Shown: positions 47,700 to 58,012, counted from the stretch's first letter. The stretch: DNA of 64,000 nucleotides from Azospirillum brasilense (GCF_008365405.1 NZ_QOKV01000003.1:248001-312000); one strand, 5' to 3'. Made by a program: numbers and translations. Notes: generated by a model from the letters alone, not told the origin.

Positions 47700-48557
47700 T
47701 CAGGCGCTCCGGAGCATCGCCAGCGCCGCTTCGAACAGCGCGCTGCCCGGTTCGGCGAAGCGGTCGACCACGCTGAAATGGTCGGCGCCCGGCTCCACGA
47801 TCTCCCGCACCGCGTTGCCCTGCGCGGCCCAGGCCAGGGCGTAGTCGGCCTGCTGGCGGTGCATCGCGTCGGTCTCAAGGCCGCCCAGCGCCGGCATCAG
47901 GAGCGGGGCCGGAGCGGGAACGGCGTGGATCGGGCTCAACCGCCGCGCCGAGTCGGGATCGAGCCGCAGCTGCTCGTTCGCCTCGAAGCCGAGCATCGGC
48001 TCCAGGTCGTAGAGGCCGCTGATCGGGATGCCCCCGGCCACGCGGTCGCGGTTCTCCGAAACCAGCTTGGCCGTCAGGTGGCCGCCGGCCGAATGGCCGG
48101 ACACCACCACCCGCCGCGGATCGCCGCCGAAGCCGGTCGCGTTGGCGAACACCCAGTCCAGACCGGCCTGGGCGTGGCCGCACAGTTCGTCCATCGTCAC
48201 GTCCGGGCACAGGCCGTAGCCGAGCAGGACGACCGCCACCCCGCGCTCCACATAGGGCGCTGCGATGAAGGAATGCAGGTCCTTCGACAGGGCCCGCCAG
48301 TAGCCGCCATGGATGAAGACCAGCACCGGCGCGCCCTCTCCGGCGTGGAAGACGCCGGCCGGGAAGACGTCGGCGCGCTGGCGCGGGTGAGGGCCGGTGG
48401 GAATGTCATAGCGGCCGCCGAGCCGGGCGCGCACCGCCTCGCTCTCCGCCTGCCAGCGGGCGAAATAGGCGGGATGCTCGGGCACCAGCTTGCGGAAATT
48501 GTACTGGCGGTCGATCTCGGCGGCGGTCATGCCGGAATACAGGGGTTCAGACGCCAA
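47700..48557 (-). CDS. Alpha/beta hydrolase, kynurenine formamidase-like
   Basis: The 285-residue protein has the HGGYW oxyanion motif (about 81-85), nucleophile serine in SGHSAGGHL, Asp in DLEPMLGF and a C-terminal PGADHFSV histidine. HGGYW with this layout is typical of eukaryotic-type arylformamidases and related esterases; substrate unproven. The TTG start has AAGGAG 7 nt upstream, inside the end of livF, and the two overlap by 11 nt, so translation is coupled. A later ATG nine codons downstream lacks a ribosome-binding site. Confidence 0.8.
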   Translation of the reverse strand: MASEPLYSGMTAAEIDRQYNFRKLVPEHPAYFARWQAESEAVRARLGGRYDIPTGPHPRQRADVFPAGVFHAGEGAPVLVFIHGGYWRALSKDLHSFIAAPYVERGVAVVLLGYGLCPDVTMDELCGHAQAGLDWVFANATGFGGDPRRVVVSGHSAGGHLTAKLVSENRDRVAGGIPISGLYDLEPMLGFEANEQLRLDPDSARRLSPIHAVPAPAPLLMPALGGLETDAMHRQQADYALAWAAQGNAVREIVEPGADHFSVVDRFAEPGSALFEAALAMLRSA

Positions 48558-49248
48558 GATAACGCTCCTTCAACGTGGGGTCGGCGAGCAGGGCGGCGGA
48601 GCTGCCGGACCACACCAGCCGGCCCTTCTCGATGACGTGATGGCGGTCGGCCAGGGCGGCGAGGGCGTGCACGTTCTTGTCCACCACCAGGATCGCCTGC
48701 CCCTCGTCCTTCAGGCGGGCGAGGCAGTCCCAGATCTCCTGGCGGACCAACGGGGCCAGCCCCTCCGTCGCCTCGTCGAGGATCAGCAGCTTCGGGTTGG
48801 TCATCAGGGCGCGCCCGACGGCGAGCATCTGCTGCTCCCCGCCCGACAGGTTGCGGGCGAGGTTGCCGGCGCGCTCGGCCAGCCGGGGGAACAGGGCGTG
48901 GACCCGCTCCACTGTCCAGGGATCGCGCCGCGCGAAGCGGTTGGCGGCGGTGGCGATCAGGTTCTCGCGCACGGTCAGGGTGGGGAAGACCTGCCGCCCC
49001 TCCGGCACCAGGGCGATGCCGGCCCGCGCGATTCGGTGCGGCGGGCGCCCGGCGATCTCCGCGCCCTCGAAGGCGATGGAGCCGCCGGTCGGCGCCACGA
49101 GGCCCATGATCGCCTTGATGGTCGTGGTCTTGCCCATGCCGTTGCGGCCCATCAGGGTCACCGCCTCCCCGGCGTCGACGGACAGCTCCATGCCGAACAG
49201 CGCCTGGCTGGAGCCGTAGGCGGCGGTCAGGTTGGCGACGCGCAGCAT
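48547..49248 (-). CDS. livF: Branched-chain amino acid-type ABC transporter ATPase LivF
   Basis: The 233-residue ATPase shows Walker A GRNGMGKTTT, the Q-loop, signature LSGGEQQMLAVGRALM, Walker B KLLILDEATEGLAP and the LivF-type H-loop (VVDKNVHAL in place of the usual His region). Energises a hydrophobic amino-acid-type (HAAT) importer with LivG. ATGA overlap with livG; final gene of the livMGF group before the hydrolase. Confidence 0.93.
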   Translation of the reverse strand: MLRVANLTAAYGSSQALFGMELSVDAGEAVTLMGRNGMGKTTTIKAIMGLVAPTGGSIAFEGAEIAGRPPHRIARAGIALVPEGRQVFPTLTVRENLIATAANRFARRDPWTVERVHALFPRLAERAGNLARNLSGGEQQMLAVGRALMTNPKLLILDEATEGLAPLVRQEIWDCLARLKDEGQAILVVDKNVHALAALADRHHVIEKGRLVWSGSSAALLADPTLKERYLGV

Positions 49249-50002
49249 CAGGCGACCTCCAACTCGTCGCCGAGATAGGCCTCGCGCACCGCGGGGTCGT
49301 TGCGGATCTGCTCCGGGGTGCCGCTGGCGAGGTCCTTGCCGCGCACCAGAACGGTGATGCGGTCGGCCAGGGCGAAGACGGCGTCCATGTCATGCTCCAC
49401 CAGCAGGATCGTCACGCCGCCCTTCAACTCCCGCAGAAGCTCGACCATGCGGGCGGAGTCCTCCGGCCCCATGCCGGCCATCGGCTCGTCGAGCAGGAGC
49501 AGCCGCGGCCCGGTCGCCAGGGCCATCGCCAGTTCGAGCTGCCGCTTCTCGCCATGAGCCAGCGCGTCGGCGCGGGTGCCGGCCCGCGCGCCCAGCCCAA
49601 CCCGCTCCAGCACCGCGCGGGCGGGGTCGGTCAGCCGCCGGTCGCGCCCGGCGTCGCGCCAGAAGCGGAAGTTGTGCCCGGCGTGGGCCTGCACCGCCAG
49701 CGCCACGTTGTCGAGCGCCGTGAAGCTGGGGAAGATCGAGGTGATCTGGAAGCTGCGCGCCAGCCCGCGCCGCGCCCGCTTGTGCACGGGCAAGCGGGTC
49801 ACGTCGCGCCCGTCGAACCGGATGGTCCCGGAATCGGGCGTCAGCTCCCCCGACAACTGGCCGATCAGGGTGGTCTTGCCGGCCCCGTTCGGGCCGATCA
49901 GGGCGTGCAGCTCCCCCTCCGCGACGGACAGCGAGAGGCCGTCGGTGGCGGCCAGCCCACCGAAACGCTTGACCAGCGAGTCGGTGCTCAGCAGCGGGCC
50001 GC

Positions 50003-50006
<4 letters not shown>
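49248..50006 (-). CDS. livG: Branched-chain amino acid-type ABC transporter ATPase LivG
   Basis: The 252-residue ATPase has Walker A GPNGAGKTTLIGQLSG, the LivG insertion with RRGLARSFQITSIFPSFT, signature LAHGEKRQLELAMALA and Walker B RLLLLDEPMAGMG. The H-loop is VEHDMDAVF. It pairs with LivF. Its ATG overlaps the livM stop (ATGA) and its stop overlaps livF, a tightly coupled set. Confidence 0.94.
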
Positions 50007-51022
<1,016 letters not shown>

Positions 51023-51048
51023 GGGGGGCCGGAAAAGAGGGGCGGTCA

Positions 51049-51090
51049 ACCAATCGCCAGGCCAATCGCCAAGCCAATCGGCAGGCCCGT
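51049..51090. repeat. Three imperfect CCAATCGCCAA-type repeats upstream of livM
   Basis: CCAATCGCCAG, CCAATCGCCAA and CCAATCGGCAG occur as head-to-tail copies with a period of about 12 nt just upstream of livM. They could be a regulator-binding array or simple slippage; no regulator gene is adjacent. Confidence 0.5.
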
Positions 51091-51135
51091 CTTTTCGCAC
51101 AGATGGGCGGGCTTGAACACAAAAGGTCGCGCCGG

Positions 51136-51177
51136 CCCGCTCAGCCCCGCCCGCTCAGCCCCGCCCGCTCAGCCCCA
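51136..51177. repeat. Three tandem 14-bp repeats
   Basis: CCCGCTCAGCCCCG is repeated three times, the last copy lacking one base. The stop codon of the upstream GGDEF-EAL-like gene lies within the third copy, so gain or loss of copies would not change that protein. Confidence 0.7.
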
Positions 51178-52539
51178 GGGCGTGTTGGAGTGGTGGCGCC
51201 GCCGCGACCGCTGGAGGAGCTGGCGTTCGGTGCAGCGCTTCATGTGCTCCGGCACCTCCGAGTCCTCGCCGACGATGGGGCCGCTCAGATAGGCGGCGCC
51301 CGCGGCTTCCGCAGCCTCCAGCTCCATCGGGGTGCGGACGCCGTCCACATAGGCGAACATGCCGAACTTGCGCGGGCCGGGGCAGAAGGCCTGCACCCGC
51401 TCCAGGATGTGCGGCTCGTCCTCCCGACCGTCCAGCCGCAGCCCGACCCCCTTGACGCCGGCGGTTGCGTAGACCGACAAGTCGCCCGCGTCGTCGCGCA
51501 GGATGACCATGGCGGCGCGGGCGAAGGGGCGCAGCATCGCCACGATCTCCGCGAGCCGGCCATAGGGAACGCCGGCCGGCAGCCCGTCCAGCTCGAAGGC
51601 CAGGAAGGGCATCAGCACGCGCGGGATCATCCGGCAGGCCTGGATGTATTCCCGCCGCCGCCGGCTGGAGGCGAGCGTGCCGAAATGGACGGGGATGGTC
51701 TGGGCGTAGCGGAATTTGTTGGCGTACAGCTCGTTGTAGGTGCTCACCGCGAGGCTCAGCGTTTCCATGTCGAGGTCGAAGACGGCCTCCTCGCGCTCCG
51801 GGTCGAAGGCGTCCATGCAATTCAGATAGCGGGCGGTGTCGGCGTCGGTGCGGCAGCAGTAGGTCGACACCACCTTGTGCTTCACGTCGAAGACCGGACG
51901 GAACAGGACCTTGGGGCGACTCTGCGGCGTGATGGTGTCCGCCGGCATCTCGGTCCAGTGCGGGCGCCGCACCTCCGCCGCCGGAACCGCGCCGTCCGCT
52001 GCGGGGGAGTCCGGCGCGGTGCCCTCCGGCTTGTGGACGGCGTCCTTGAGCAGGTCGGCCAGCCGCGCGGTGTCCAGGGCGATCCCGCCGCCGATGTCGA
52101 CCACCGCGGTCTTGACGGTGATGCGCCGGGTGTCGGCGTGGCCAAGCAGCGCCTGATGCAGGCTTTCCATCACCTTGCTGCAGGTCAGCTGCGCCGATTT
52201 GCGGTCGGCCTGGGCGAAGACGATGATGTAGTGGTTCTCGCCGTAGCGGAACCAGACGTCGCGCGGCGATAGAACCTTCTTGAGCATGCGCTCGGCGTAA
52301 ACATGCACCCGCTCGTTCACACTGCCCCAGCGGTCGCCCAACTCCTGCCGGATCTCGTCCAGGCCGATCAGGTGGACGGACCCCGCGGTGACCGTCTGGC
52401 TGTGCGTCAGGATCTGCCGGGCCCGCTCCTTGAAGGACTCGTCGATCGATTGGGCGGGGATGGGGGGCGGGGCCGGAACGGGGCCATCGTCCTGTTCCGG
52501 CAGGGCGTCGTCCGGACCGGAGACATCGCGTGTGAGCAT
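51169..52539 (-). CDS. Degenerate GGDEF-EAL-like protein (copy 1)
   Basis: The 456-residue protein has two domains. The first (about 35-165) looks like a GGDEF fold, but the active loop reads FRYGENHYIIVFA (97-109) instead of R-GGDEF. The second (about 208-425) follows an EAL-type layout (VLFRPVFDVKHKVVSTY, VFDLDMETL, MPFLAFELDGLPAG, VKGVGLRLD, FAYVDGVRTPMELEAAEAAGAAYLSG), but the EAL triad position reads CC near 228-229. It should not make or break cyclic-di-GMP, though it might bind it. The ATG has GGGAAG about 10 nt upstream. It is paralogous to the next gene. Confidence 0.7.
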   Translation of the reverse strand: MLTRDVSGPDDALPEQDDGPVPAPPPIPAQSIDESFKERARQILTHSQTVTAGSVHLIGLDEIRQELGDRWGSVNERVHVYAERMLKKVLSPRDVWFRYGENHYIIVFAQADRKSAQLTCSKVMESLHQALLGHADTRRITVKTAVVDIGGGIALDTARLADLLKDAVHKPEGTAPDSPAADGAVPAAEVRRPHWTEMPADTITPQSRPKVLFRPVFDVKHKVVSTYCCRTDADTARYLNCMDAFDPEREEAVFDLDMETLSLAVSTYNELYANKFRYAQTIPVHFGTLASSRRRREYIQACRMIPRVLMPFLAFELDGLPAGVPYGRLAEIVAMLRPFARAAMVILRDDAGDLSVYATAGVKGVGLRLDGREDEPHILERVQAFCPGPRKFGMFAYVDGVRTPMELEAAEAAGAAYLSGPIVGEDSEVPEHMKRCTERQLLQRSRRRHHSNTPWG

Positions 52540-52735
52540 GGCCGAGCTTCCCTTTCCGGTTGTGGGGAGCGCGAACCCAAAGACAGGGCAGCCGCCTGGA
52601 ATGGGTGCGAACATGAATGGATCGACTGCACAAACAGAATGATCCTTTCGCACTTGCCAATGCGTTAACGGAAACGTCACACCGGTCCCGGCAGACGGTC
52701 TATGCGGAAAGAGGGAAAGTCTTCGTCGGACTGGA

Positions 52736-54166
52736 CTATGCCGACTCGCGCCGGGCCTTTACTCTGGCTCTCATCAGCATTTGCCTTTCGGTGCAACGCC
52801 GCATGTGTTCGGGAACATCGGAATCCTTGCCGATCACGGCGCCGCCGACATAGGCCGCCCCGGCCTCGATCGCCGCCTGGAATTGCTCGACGTTCCGGAT
52901 GCCGTCCAGATAGGCGAACAGGCCGTGTTTGCGCGGGGCCGGGCAGAAGGCGTTGATCTTGTCGATGCAGCGCTGGTCGCCGTCCCGGAAATCCATGGAC
53001 AGCCCAACCCCTTTGACGCCGGCGTTGGCATAGACCGCGATGTCGGTGGTGTCCTCCCGCAGGATGACGATGGCGGCGCGGCCGAAGGGGCGCAGCATGG
53101 TGACCATCTCGGCCAGCCTCCCGTTGGGAATGCCCTGCGGCAGCCCTTCAAGTTCGAAGGCCAGGAAAGGGATCAAGTAATTGGGGATCATTCGGCACGA
53201 CTGGAGATACTCCCGCCGCCGTCGCGCCGAGGCGAGGGTTTCGAAGTGGACCGGAATGGTCTGGGCGTAACGGAATTTGTTCTTGTACAGTTCATTGTAG
53301 GTGCTGATGGCGTGGCACAGGGTTTCCATATCGTAATCGAAAATGGCTTCTTCCTGCAGGACGTCGTCCAGCGTGATCTGGTTGATATGGCGGCAGGTGT
53401 AAAGATCCGGACGGCAGGTGTAGGTGGAGATCACCTTGTTCTTTACATCGTAGACCGGGCGGAACAGCACCTTCGGCTGTGGCGGCGGTTCTCCGTTGTC
53501 CAGGGCGAAACCGACAAGCGAAGGCCGCCGCCGCTCCTCGGCCTGCGGCTGGGCGGCCGGTTGGGCCGTTGGATGAGGGTGTGTTGGCTGGGCCGTCGGG
53601 TCGGTGCGATCCGCCGGGCGCTCCGGCTGGCTGGCGGCCTGGTGGAGCAGATCGTCCAGGCGGGCGCTGCCGATGGCGATGCTGCCGTCGATTTCCATCA
53701 GGGCGGTCTTGACGGTGATCTGGCTGGTATCGCTGTGGCCGAGCAGCGTCTGATGCAGGGTTTCGACGATCTTGCCGCAAATCAGTTGGGCGGCCTTTAT
53801 GTCGGCATGGGCGAACACGATGATGAACTGGGCGTCGCCGTGCCGGAACCACACGTCCTGCGGGGACAGGATCTTTTCGAGCAGTCGGCCCGTGTAGTCC
53901 TGCACCCGTTCCTTCACGGTCTCCCACCGTTTGCCCAGATGGTCCCGGATGTCCTCCAGACCAATCAGATGAACGGCGCCGGCGGTGACGGTCCGTCCGC
54001 TGGAAAGGATATCCCGGGCCCTGTCTCGAAAGGCCGCGTCGTTCAGTTGGCAGGACGACCGACACTCCGCCGCCTTCGTGGCGGCGGTGCAATGGGACGT
54101 GGGGCCGGAGCAGGAGGATTCGGCGGACCCCTCCTGGGCGGAGGGGGGCGAATGGATTGCATTCAC
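52736..54166 (-). CDS. Degenerate GGDEF-EAL-like protein (copy 2)
   Basis: The 476-residue paralogue of the preceding gene, with matching blocks throughout (VTAGAVHLIGL, VWFRHGDAQFIIVF, KVLFRPVYDVKNKVISTY, YNELYKNKFRYAQTIPVHF, PFLAFELEGLPQG, AYVGGAVIGKDSDVPEHM). Again neither GGDEF nor EAL catalytic residues are present. The inter-domain linker (about 165-235) is Pro/Gln/Thr-rich and differs from copy 1. It starts at GTG with GGGAG 8 nt upstream. The two genes point the same way, separated by about 200 nt, consistent with tandem duplication followed by divergence. Confidence 0.7.
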   Translation of the reverse strand: MNAIHSPPSAQEGSAESSCSGPTSHCTAATKAAECRSSCQLNDAAFRDRARDILSSGRTVTAGAVHLIGLEDIRDHLGKRWETVKERVQDYTGRLLEKILSPQDVWFRHGDAQFIIVFAHADIKAAQLICGKIVETLHQTLLGHSDTSQITVKTALMEIDGSIAIGSARLDDLLHQAASQPERPADRTDPTAQPTHPHPTAQPAAQPQAEERRRPSLVGFALDNGEPPPQPKVLFRPVYDVKNKVISTYTCRPDLYTCRHINQITLDDVLQEEAIFDYDMETLCHAISTYNELYKNKFRYAQTIPVHFETLASARRRREYLQSCRMIPNYLIPFLAFELEGLPQGIPNGRLAEMVTMLRPFGRAAIVILREDTTDIAVYANAGVKGVGLSMDFRDGDQRCIDKINAFCPAPRKHGLFAYLDGIRNVEQFQAAIEAGAAYVGGAVIGKDSDVPEHMRRCTERQMLMRARVKARRESA

Positions 54167-54291
54167 GGCAATAGCTCCCTTGCGACCGGCACAAACCTGT
54201 GTGTCGGTGTATTCCTGCCTTCTGAATGTTCGTCGTCTTAACAACAATGTTACAGGGAAATTGCCGAAGAGTTAACAGCCGTGGGTTTTCT

Positions 54292-54313
54292 GGTGCGGTG
54301 CGGTGCGGTGCGG
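54292..54313. repeat. GGTGC pentanucleotide tandem repeat
   Basis: Four perfect GGTGC units plus GG lie upstream of queC in the divergent gap. Such simple repeats can vary in copy number. Just downstream, CACAAGCGGCCATG occurs twice within 30 nt, also a small tandem duplication. Confidence 0.6.
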
Positions 54314-54438
54314 AGGCACTCCGGACACCGTGGGTGGTCTGCCACAAGCGGCCATGCACAAGCGGCCATGGCCGTTGACCCGCCGGCAGGACGGGACTAT
54401 GCCGGGCCGGCCTGTGGGCATGGGGAAAGGGTGGGGAC

Positions 54439-55134
54439 ATGAACGCGAAGAATGCGGTGGTGCTGGTCAGCGGCGGGCTGGACTCCACGACGGTGCTGGC
54501 GATCGCCCGGGAGCAGGGGTACCGGCTGAACGCGCTCAGCTTCCGCTACGGGCAGCGCCACGCGGTGGAGCTGGAGGCGGCCAAGCGCGTCGCCGCGGCC
54601 ATGGCGGTGGACCGCCACGTCATCGCCGACATCGACCTGCGGGCCTTCGGCGGCTCCGCCCTGACCGACGCCATCGCCGTGCCCAAGCACGCCAGCGCGG
54701 CGGATCTGGGGACGGGCATCCCGGTGACCTACGTCCCGGCGCGCAACACGGTGTTCCTGTCCTTCGCGCTGGCCTGGGCGGAGACGCTGCAGGCGTCGGA
54801 TATCTTCATCGGCGTGAACGCGCTGGATTATTCCGGCTACCCGGACTGCCGGCCCGAATACATCGCCGCCTTCGAGACCATGGCGAACCTCGCCACCAAG
54901 GCGGGGGTGGAGGGCACCAGCCGGTTCACGATCCACGCCCCGCTGATGACCCTCGACAAGGCGGGCATCATCCGCCGCGGGCTGGAGCTGGGGGTGGATT
55001 ACGGCCTGACCCACTCCTGCTACGACCCGGCGCCGGACGGCACCGCCTGCGGCTCCTGCGACAGCTGCCTGCTGCGGCTGAAAGGCTTCCAGGAGGCCGG
55101 GCTGGCCGATCCGGTGGCTTATGGCGGGGCGTGA
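54439..55134 (+). CDS. queC: 7-cyano-7-deazaguanine synthase
   Basis: Converts carboxy-deazaguanine to preQ0 for queuosine tRNA modification, using ATP and ammonia. The 231-residue protein has the PP-loop SGGLDSTT (11-18), [49 protein letters not shown] and the zinc-binding CxxCxxC region near the C-terminus ([10 protein letters not shown]). It stands alone on the plus strand, with no queD/queE neighbours, inside a locus of minus-strand transporter genes. Confidence 0.96.
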   Translation: MNAKNAVVLVSGGLDSTTVLAIAREQGYRLNALSFRYGQRHAVELEAAKRVAAAMAVDRHVIADIDLRAFGGSALTDAIAVPKHASAADLGTGIPVTYVPARNTVFLSFALAWAETLQASDIFIGVNALDYSGYPDCRPEYIAAFETMANLATKAGVEGTSRFTIHAPLMTLDKAGIIRRGLELGVDYGLTHSCYDPAPDGTACGSCDSCLLRLKGFQEAGLADPVAYGGA

Positions 55135-55143
55135 CGCACGCCG

Positions 55144-56058
55144 TCAATGGGCCGGGAACAGCCCCTTGGGCTTGATCGCCAGGACCACCGCCATCAGCAC
55201 GTAGATCGCCATGGAGGCCAGGGCCGCCCCGGCGGCGCTGGCGTTGGCGGCGTCCATCACCAGACGGAAGGCGGCGGGCAGCAGGGCGCGGCCGAGCGTG
55301 TCCACCATGCCGACCAGCAGGGCGCCGGCCAGCGCCCCGCGGATCGAGCCGATGCCGCCGATGACGATGACCACGAAGGTCAGGATCAGGATCTGCTCGC
55401 CCATGCCGACCTGAACGGCCAGCACCGGCCCGGCCATGGCGCCGGCCAGCCCGGCCAGCCCGCAGCCCAGCGCGAAGACCAGACCGAACAGCCGCCGGAC
55501 GTCCACCCCCAGCGCCATCACCATCTCGCGGTTGGTGGCCCCGGCGCGGATCAGCATGCCGACCCGCGTGCGGGCGATCAGCAGCCACAGGAACACCGCC
55601 ACGGCGATGCCCACGGCGAGGATGGCCAGCCGGAAGGCCGGGTATTTCAGCCCGAACAGGTCCACCGTCCCGGCCAGCGCCGCCGGCGGGTTGAGGAAGA
55701 TGGGGACCGGGCCGAAGACGATCTTCACCAGCTCGTTGAAGAACAGGATCAGCCCGAAGGTTGCCAGCACCTGATCCAGGTGGTCGCGGCGGTAGAGCGT
55801 GCGCAGCGCCACCGCCTCCACCACCAACCCGAGCAGCGCCGTCAGCAGCACCGCCGCCGCCAGGGCCAGCGGGAAGCTGTCCAGCACCGGAACCAGCGCC
55901 GCCGTCAGGTAGGCGCCGACCATGTAGAAGGTGCCGTGGGCGAGGTTGATGAGGTCCATGATGCCGAAGACGAGCGTCAGCCCGGCGGCCATCAGGAACA
56001 GCATCACGCCGAGCTGAAGCCCGTTCAGACCCTGTTCGACGAGGAGGAGCGCGTCCAT
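55144..56058 (-). CDS. livH: Branched-chain amino acid-type ABC transporter permease LivH
   Basis: The 304-residue integral membrane protein has about 8 helices. LivH hallmarks are the N-terminal GLNGLQLGVMLFLMAAGLTLVFGIMDLINLAHGTFYMVGAYL, the coupling loop LIRAGATNREMVMALGVDVRRLFGLVFALGCGLAGLAGA and GGIGSIRGALAGALLVGM. Its start follows the livK stop by 22 nt. Its natural downstream partners livMGF lie beyond three unrelated genes. Confidence 0.93.
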   Translation of the reverse strand: MDALLLVEQGLNGLQLGVMLFLMAAGLTLVFGIMDLINLAHGTFYMVGAYLTAALVPVLDSFPLALAAAVLLTALLGLVVEAVALRTLYRRDHLDQVLATFGLILFFNELVKIVFGPVPIFLNPPAALAGTVDLFGLKYPAFRLAILAVGIAVAVFLWLLIARTRVGMLIRAGATNREMVMALGVDVRRLFGLVFALGCGLAGLAGAMAGPVLAVQVGMGEQILILTFVVIVIGGIGSIRGALAGALLVGMVDTLGRALLPAAFRLVMDAANASAAGAALASMAIYVLMAVVLAIKPKGLFPAH

Positions 56059-56080
56059 TCTCCGGCGTCCTGCCTGCGCC

Positions 56081-57247
56081 TCACTTCATCGGGCAGTCTT
56101 TGACATAGGCGTCGGCGTGGTTGGTGAAGACCGTGGCGACGGTCTTGTTGGTCACCGCTCCGTCCGCACCCTTCACCACCTCGCGCAGGTAGATGTTGTG
56201 GATCGGGTAGTGGTTGGTGTTGAAGGCCACCTCGCCGCGCAGGCTCTGCAGCTTGGCCGACGCCAGCGCCCCGCGCAGTTTGTCCTTGTCCTTCAGGTTG
56301 CCGCCGACCGCCTTCACCGCCGTATCGATCAGCAGCGCCGTGTCGTAGCCCTGGGCGGCGTACATGGACGGGATGCGCCCGTACTTGGCCTTGAAGTCGG
56401 CGACGAACGTCTTGTTGGCGGCGTTGTCGAGGTCGGGGCTCCACTGCGCCGAGTTCTTGACGCCCAGCGCGGACTCGCCGACCGCCGCCAGGATGTCCTG
56501 GTCGAAGGAGAAGCCGGGGCCGAACAGCGGCACGGCGCCCTTCAGCCCGGCCTGCTCATACTGCTTGATGAAGTTGATGCCCATGCCGCCCGGGTAGAAG
56601 ACGTAAACGGCGTCCGGCGCTGCGGCCTTGAGCTGCGCCAGTTCCGCCGCGTAGTCGAGCTGCCCGACCTGGGTGTAGACCTCACCGGCGACCGCGCCCT
56701 TGTAGTAGCGCTTGAAGCCGGCCAGACCGTCCTTGCCCGCCGGGTAGTTGGGGGCCATCAGATAGACCTTCTTGAAGCCCTCGTCCTGGACATGCTTGCC
56801 TACGGCCTCGTGGATCTGGTCGTTCTGGTAGGCGGCGTTGAAGAAGTACGGGTTGCACTGCGCGCCCGCCAGCTGCGACGGGCCGGCGTTCGGGCTGATG
56901 AAGAAGGTCTGCCCGCCGGCCAGCGTCGGCAGCATGGCCAGCGCGAGGTTCGACCAGACCACGCCGGTCACCATCTGCACGCGGTCGCGCTCGACCATGC
57001 GGTTGGCGAGGCCGACGGCGACGTCCGGCTTCTGCTGGTCGTCCGCCTCGATGACCTGGGTGTCCTGCCCGCCCAGCTTGCCGCCCGCATGCTCCACCGC
57101 CAGCGCAAAGCCGTCGCGGATGTCGATGCCCAGACCCGCGCCGGGGCCGGACAGGGTGGTGATCATGCCGATCTTCAGCGTGTCCGCCGCCGCCGGGGTG
57201 GCGAGCAGGGCCAGCGCGGAGGCCAGCGTAAGCAGGTTGCGGGTCAT
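56081..57247 (-). CDS. ABC transporter periplasmic substrate-binding protein (LivK type)
   Basis: The 388-residue protein has a signal peptide (1-21, ending in AAA-DT) and the type I periplasmic-binding fold: LKIGMITTLSGPGAGLGIDIRDGFALAVEHAGGKLGG, VTGVVWSNLALAM, FFISPNAGPSQLAG and YDTALLIDTAVKAVGG. Members bind leucine/valine, but also urea, aromatic acids or amides, so substrate is uncertain. First gene of the transporter operon. Confidence 0.9.
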   Translation of the reverse strand: MTRNLLTLASALALLATPAAADTLKIGMITTLSGPGAGLGIDIRDGFALAVEHAGGKLGGQDTQVIEADDQQKPDVAVGLANRMVERDRVQMVTGVVWSNLALAMLPTLAGGQTFFISPNAGPSQLAGAQCNPYFFNAAYQNDQIHEAVGKHVQDEGFKKVYLMAPNYPAGKDGLAGFKRYYKGAVAGEVYTQVGQLDYAAELAQLKAAAPDAVYVFYPGGMGINFIKQYEQAGLKGAVPLFGPGFSFDQDILAAVGESALGVKNSAQWSPDLDNAANKTFVADFKAKYGRIPSMYAAQGYDTALLIDTAVKAVGGNLKDKDKLRGALASAKLQSLRGEVAFNTNHYPIHNIYLREVVKGADGAVTNKTVATVFTNHADAYVKDCPMK

Positions 57248-57298
57248 GACGGTCCAGCCTCCAGGGGTATTATGATTGATTTGTGGGCAGCGCGAATG

Positions 57299-57949
57299 TC
57301 AGGCAGCCCGCATCCGTTCGCCCGCCCGCTCGTCCGCCCAGGCGCGCGCCGTGGACGGGCGGCCCTCGGTGTCGATCAGGCCGCGGGTGAAGAGTTCCTC
57401 GACATGGCGGATGAAGAAGGCGGCGGTGCTTTCCCGCTCCCAGCGCTCCATCCAGTTCTGCTCCAGGAAGGCGAGGATCGCCGGCTGGCCCAGCTCGGCC
57501 TCCCACAGCACGCCGAGCAGGGAGGTCTGCTGCTCCTCGTGCATGCATTCCTCGAAGGTCAGCTTCTGCTGGCTGCGCGCCTCCTTGCGCAGCGTCGTCT
57601 CCGGCCCCGGCCCCAGGCCGAAGTCGTAGAGCGGACGGCGCTCGGGCGCTGCGACCAGCCAGTGGGCGACCTCATGCACGATGACCGTCGATTCCACGTC
57701 GGTGCGGATGACGTCGCCGTCCCACATGAAGGAGGCGTTCGGCGGCTCGTCCAGCGTGCCGATGCCGTGGGCGTGGGCCAGCCGCACCGCTTCGGCGCGC
57801 TGCTCCGGCGTGTCGACGCCGCCGGGCACCGGCCAAGTGGCGGCGATACGCCGGAAGGCGGCGAGGGGCAGGGGCTTGCCGGCCAGCAGGCGCTCGAAGG
57901 TCGCCAGGGCCTCCGGCATCGTCTCGGCCGGGATCGGGGTCAGGATCAT
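57299..57949 (-). CDS. Elongation factor P hydroxylase (EpmC/YfcM)-like protein
   Basis: The 216-residue protein contains VIVHEVAHWLVAAPERRPLYDFGLGPGPE (about 90-118), close in pattern to the [22 protein letters not shown] block of E. coli EpmC, and a later FEECMHEEQQTSLLG with glutamates placed like EpmC metal ligands. This would make it a non-heme iron hydroxylase acting on modified EF-P or a relative; it is shorter on the C-terminal side and more divergent, so the assignment is tentative. A zinc protease (HExxH) reading is also possible. Confidence 0.55.
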   Translation of the reverse strand: MILTPIPAETMPEALATFERLLAGKPLPLAAFRRIAATWPVPGGVDTPEQRAEAVRLAHAHGIGTLDEPPNASFMWDGDVIRTDVESTVIVHEVAHWLVAAPERRPLYDFGLGPGPETTLRKEARSQQKLTFEECMHEEQQTSLLGVLWEAELGQPAILAFLEQNWMERWERESTAAFFIRHVEELFTRGLIDTEGRPSTARAWADERAGERMRAA

Positions 57950-58012
57950 GATGGGAAAAGCAGTCCGGGGTGCGCAATGACCCCTATTTGCCCAACAGGG
58001 CCGGCGCGGCGC

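Noticed and set aside
57299-57949. HExxH as proof of a zinc protease
   Set aside because: The surrounding residues fit the EpmC-like pattern better, so a protease assignment is not made from this motif alone.
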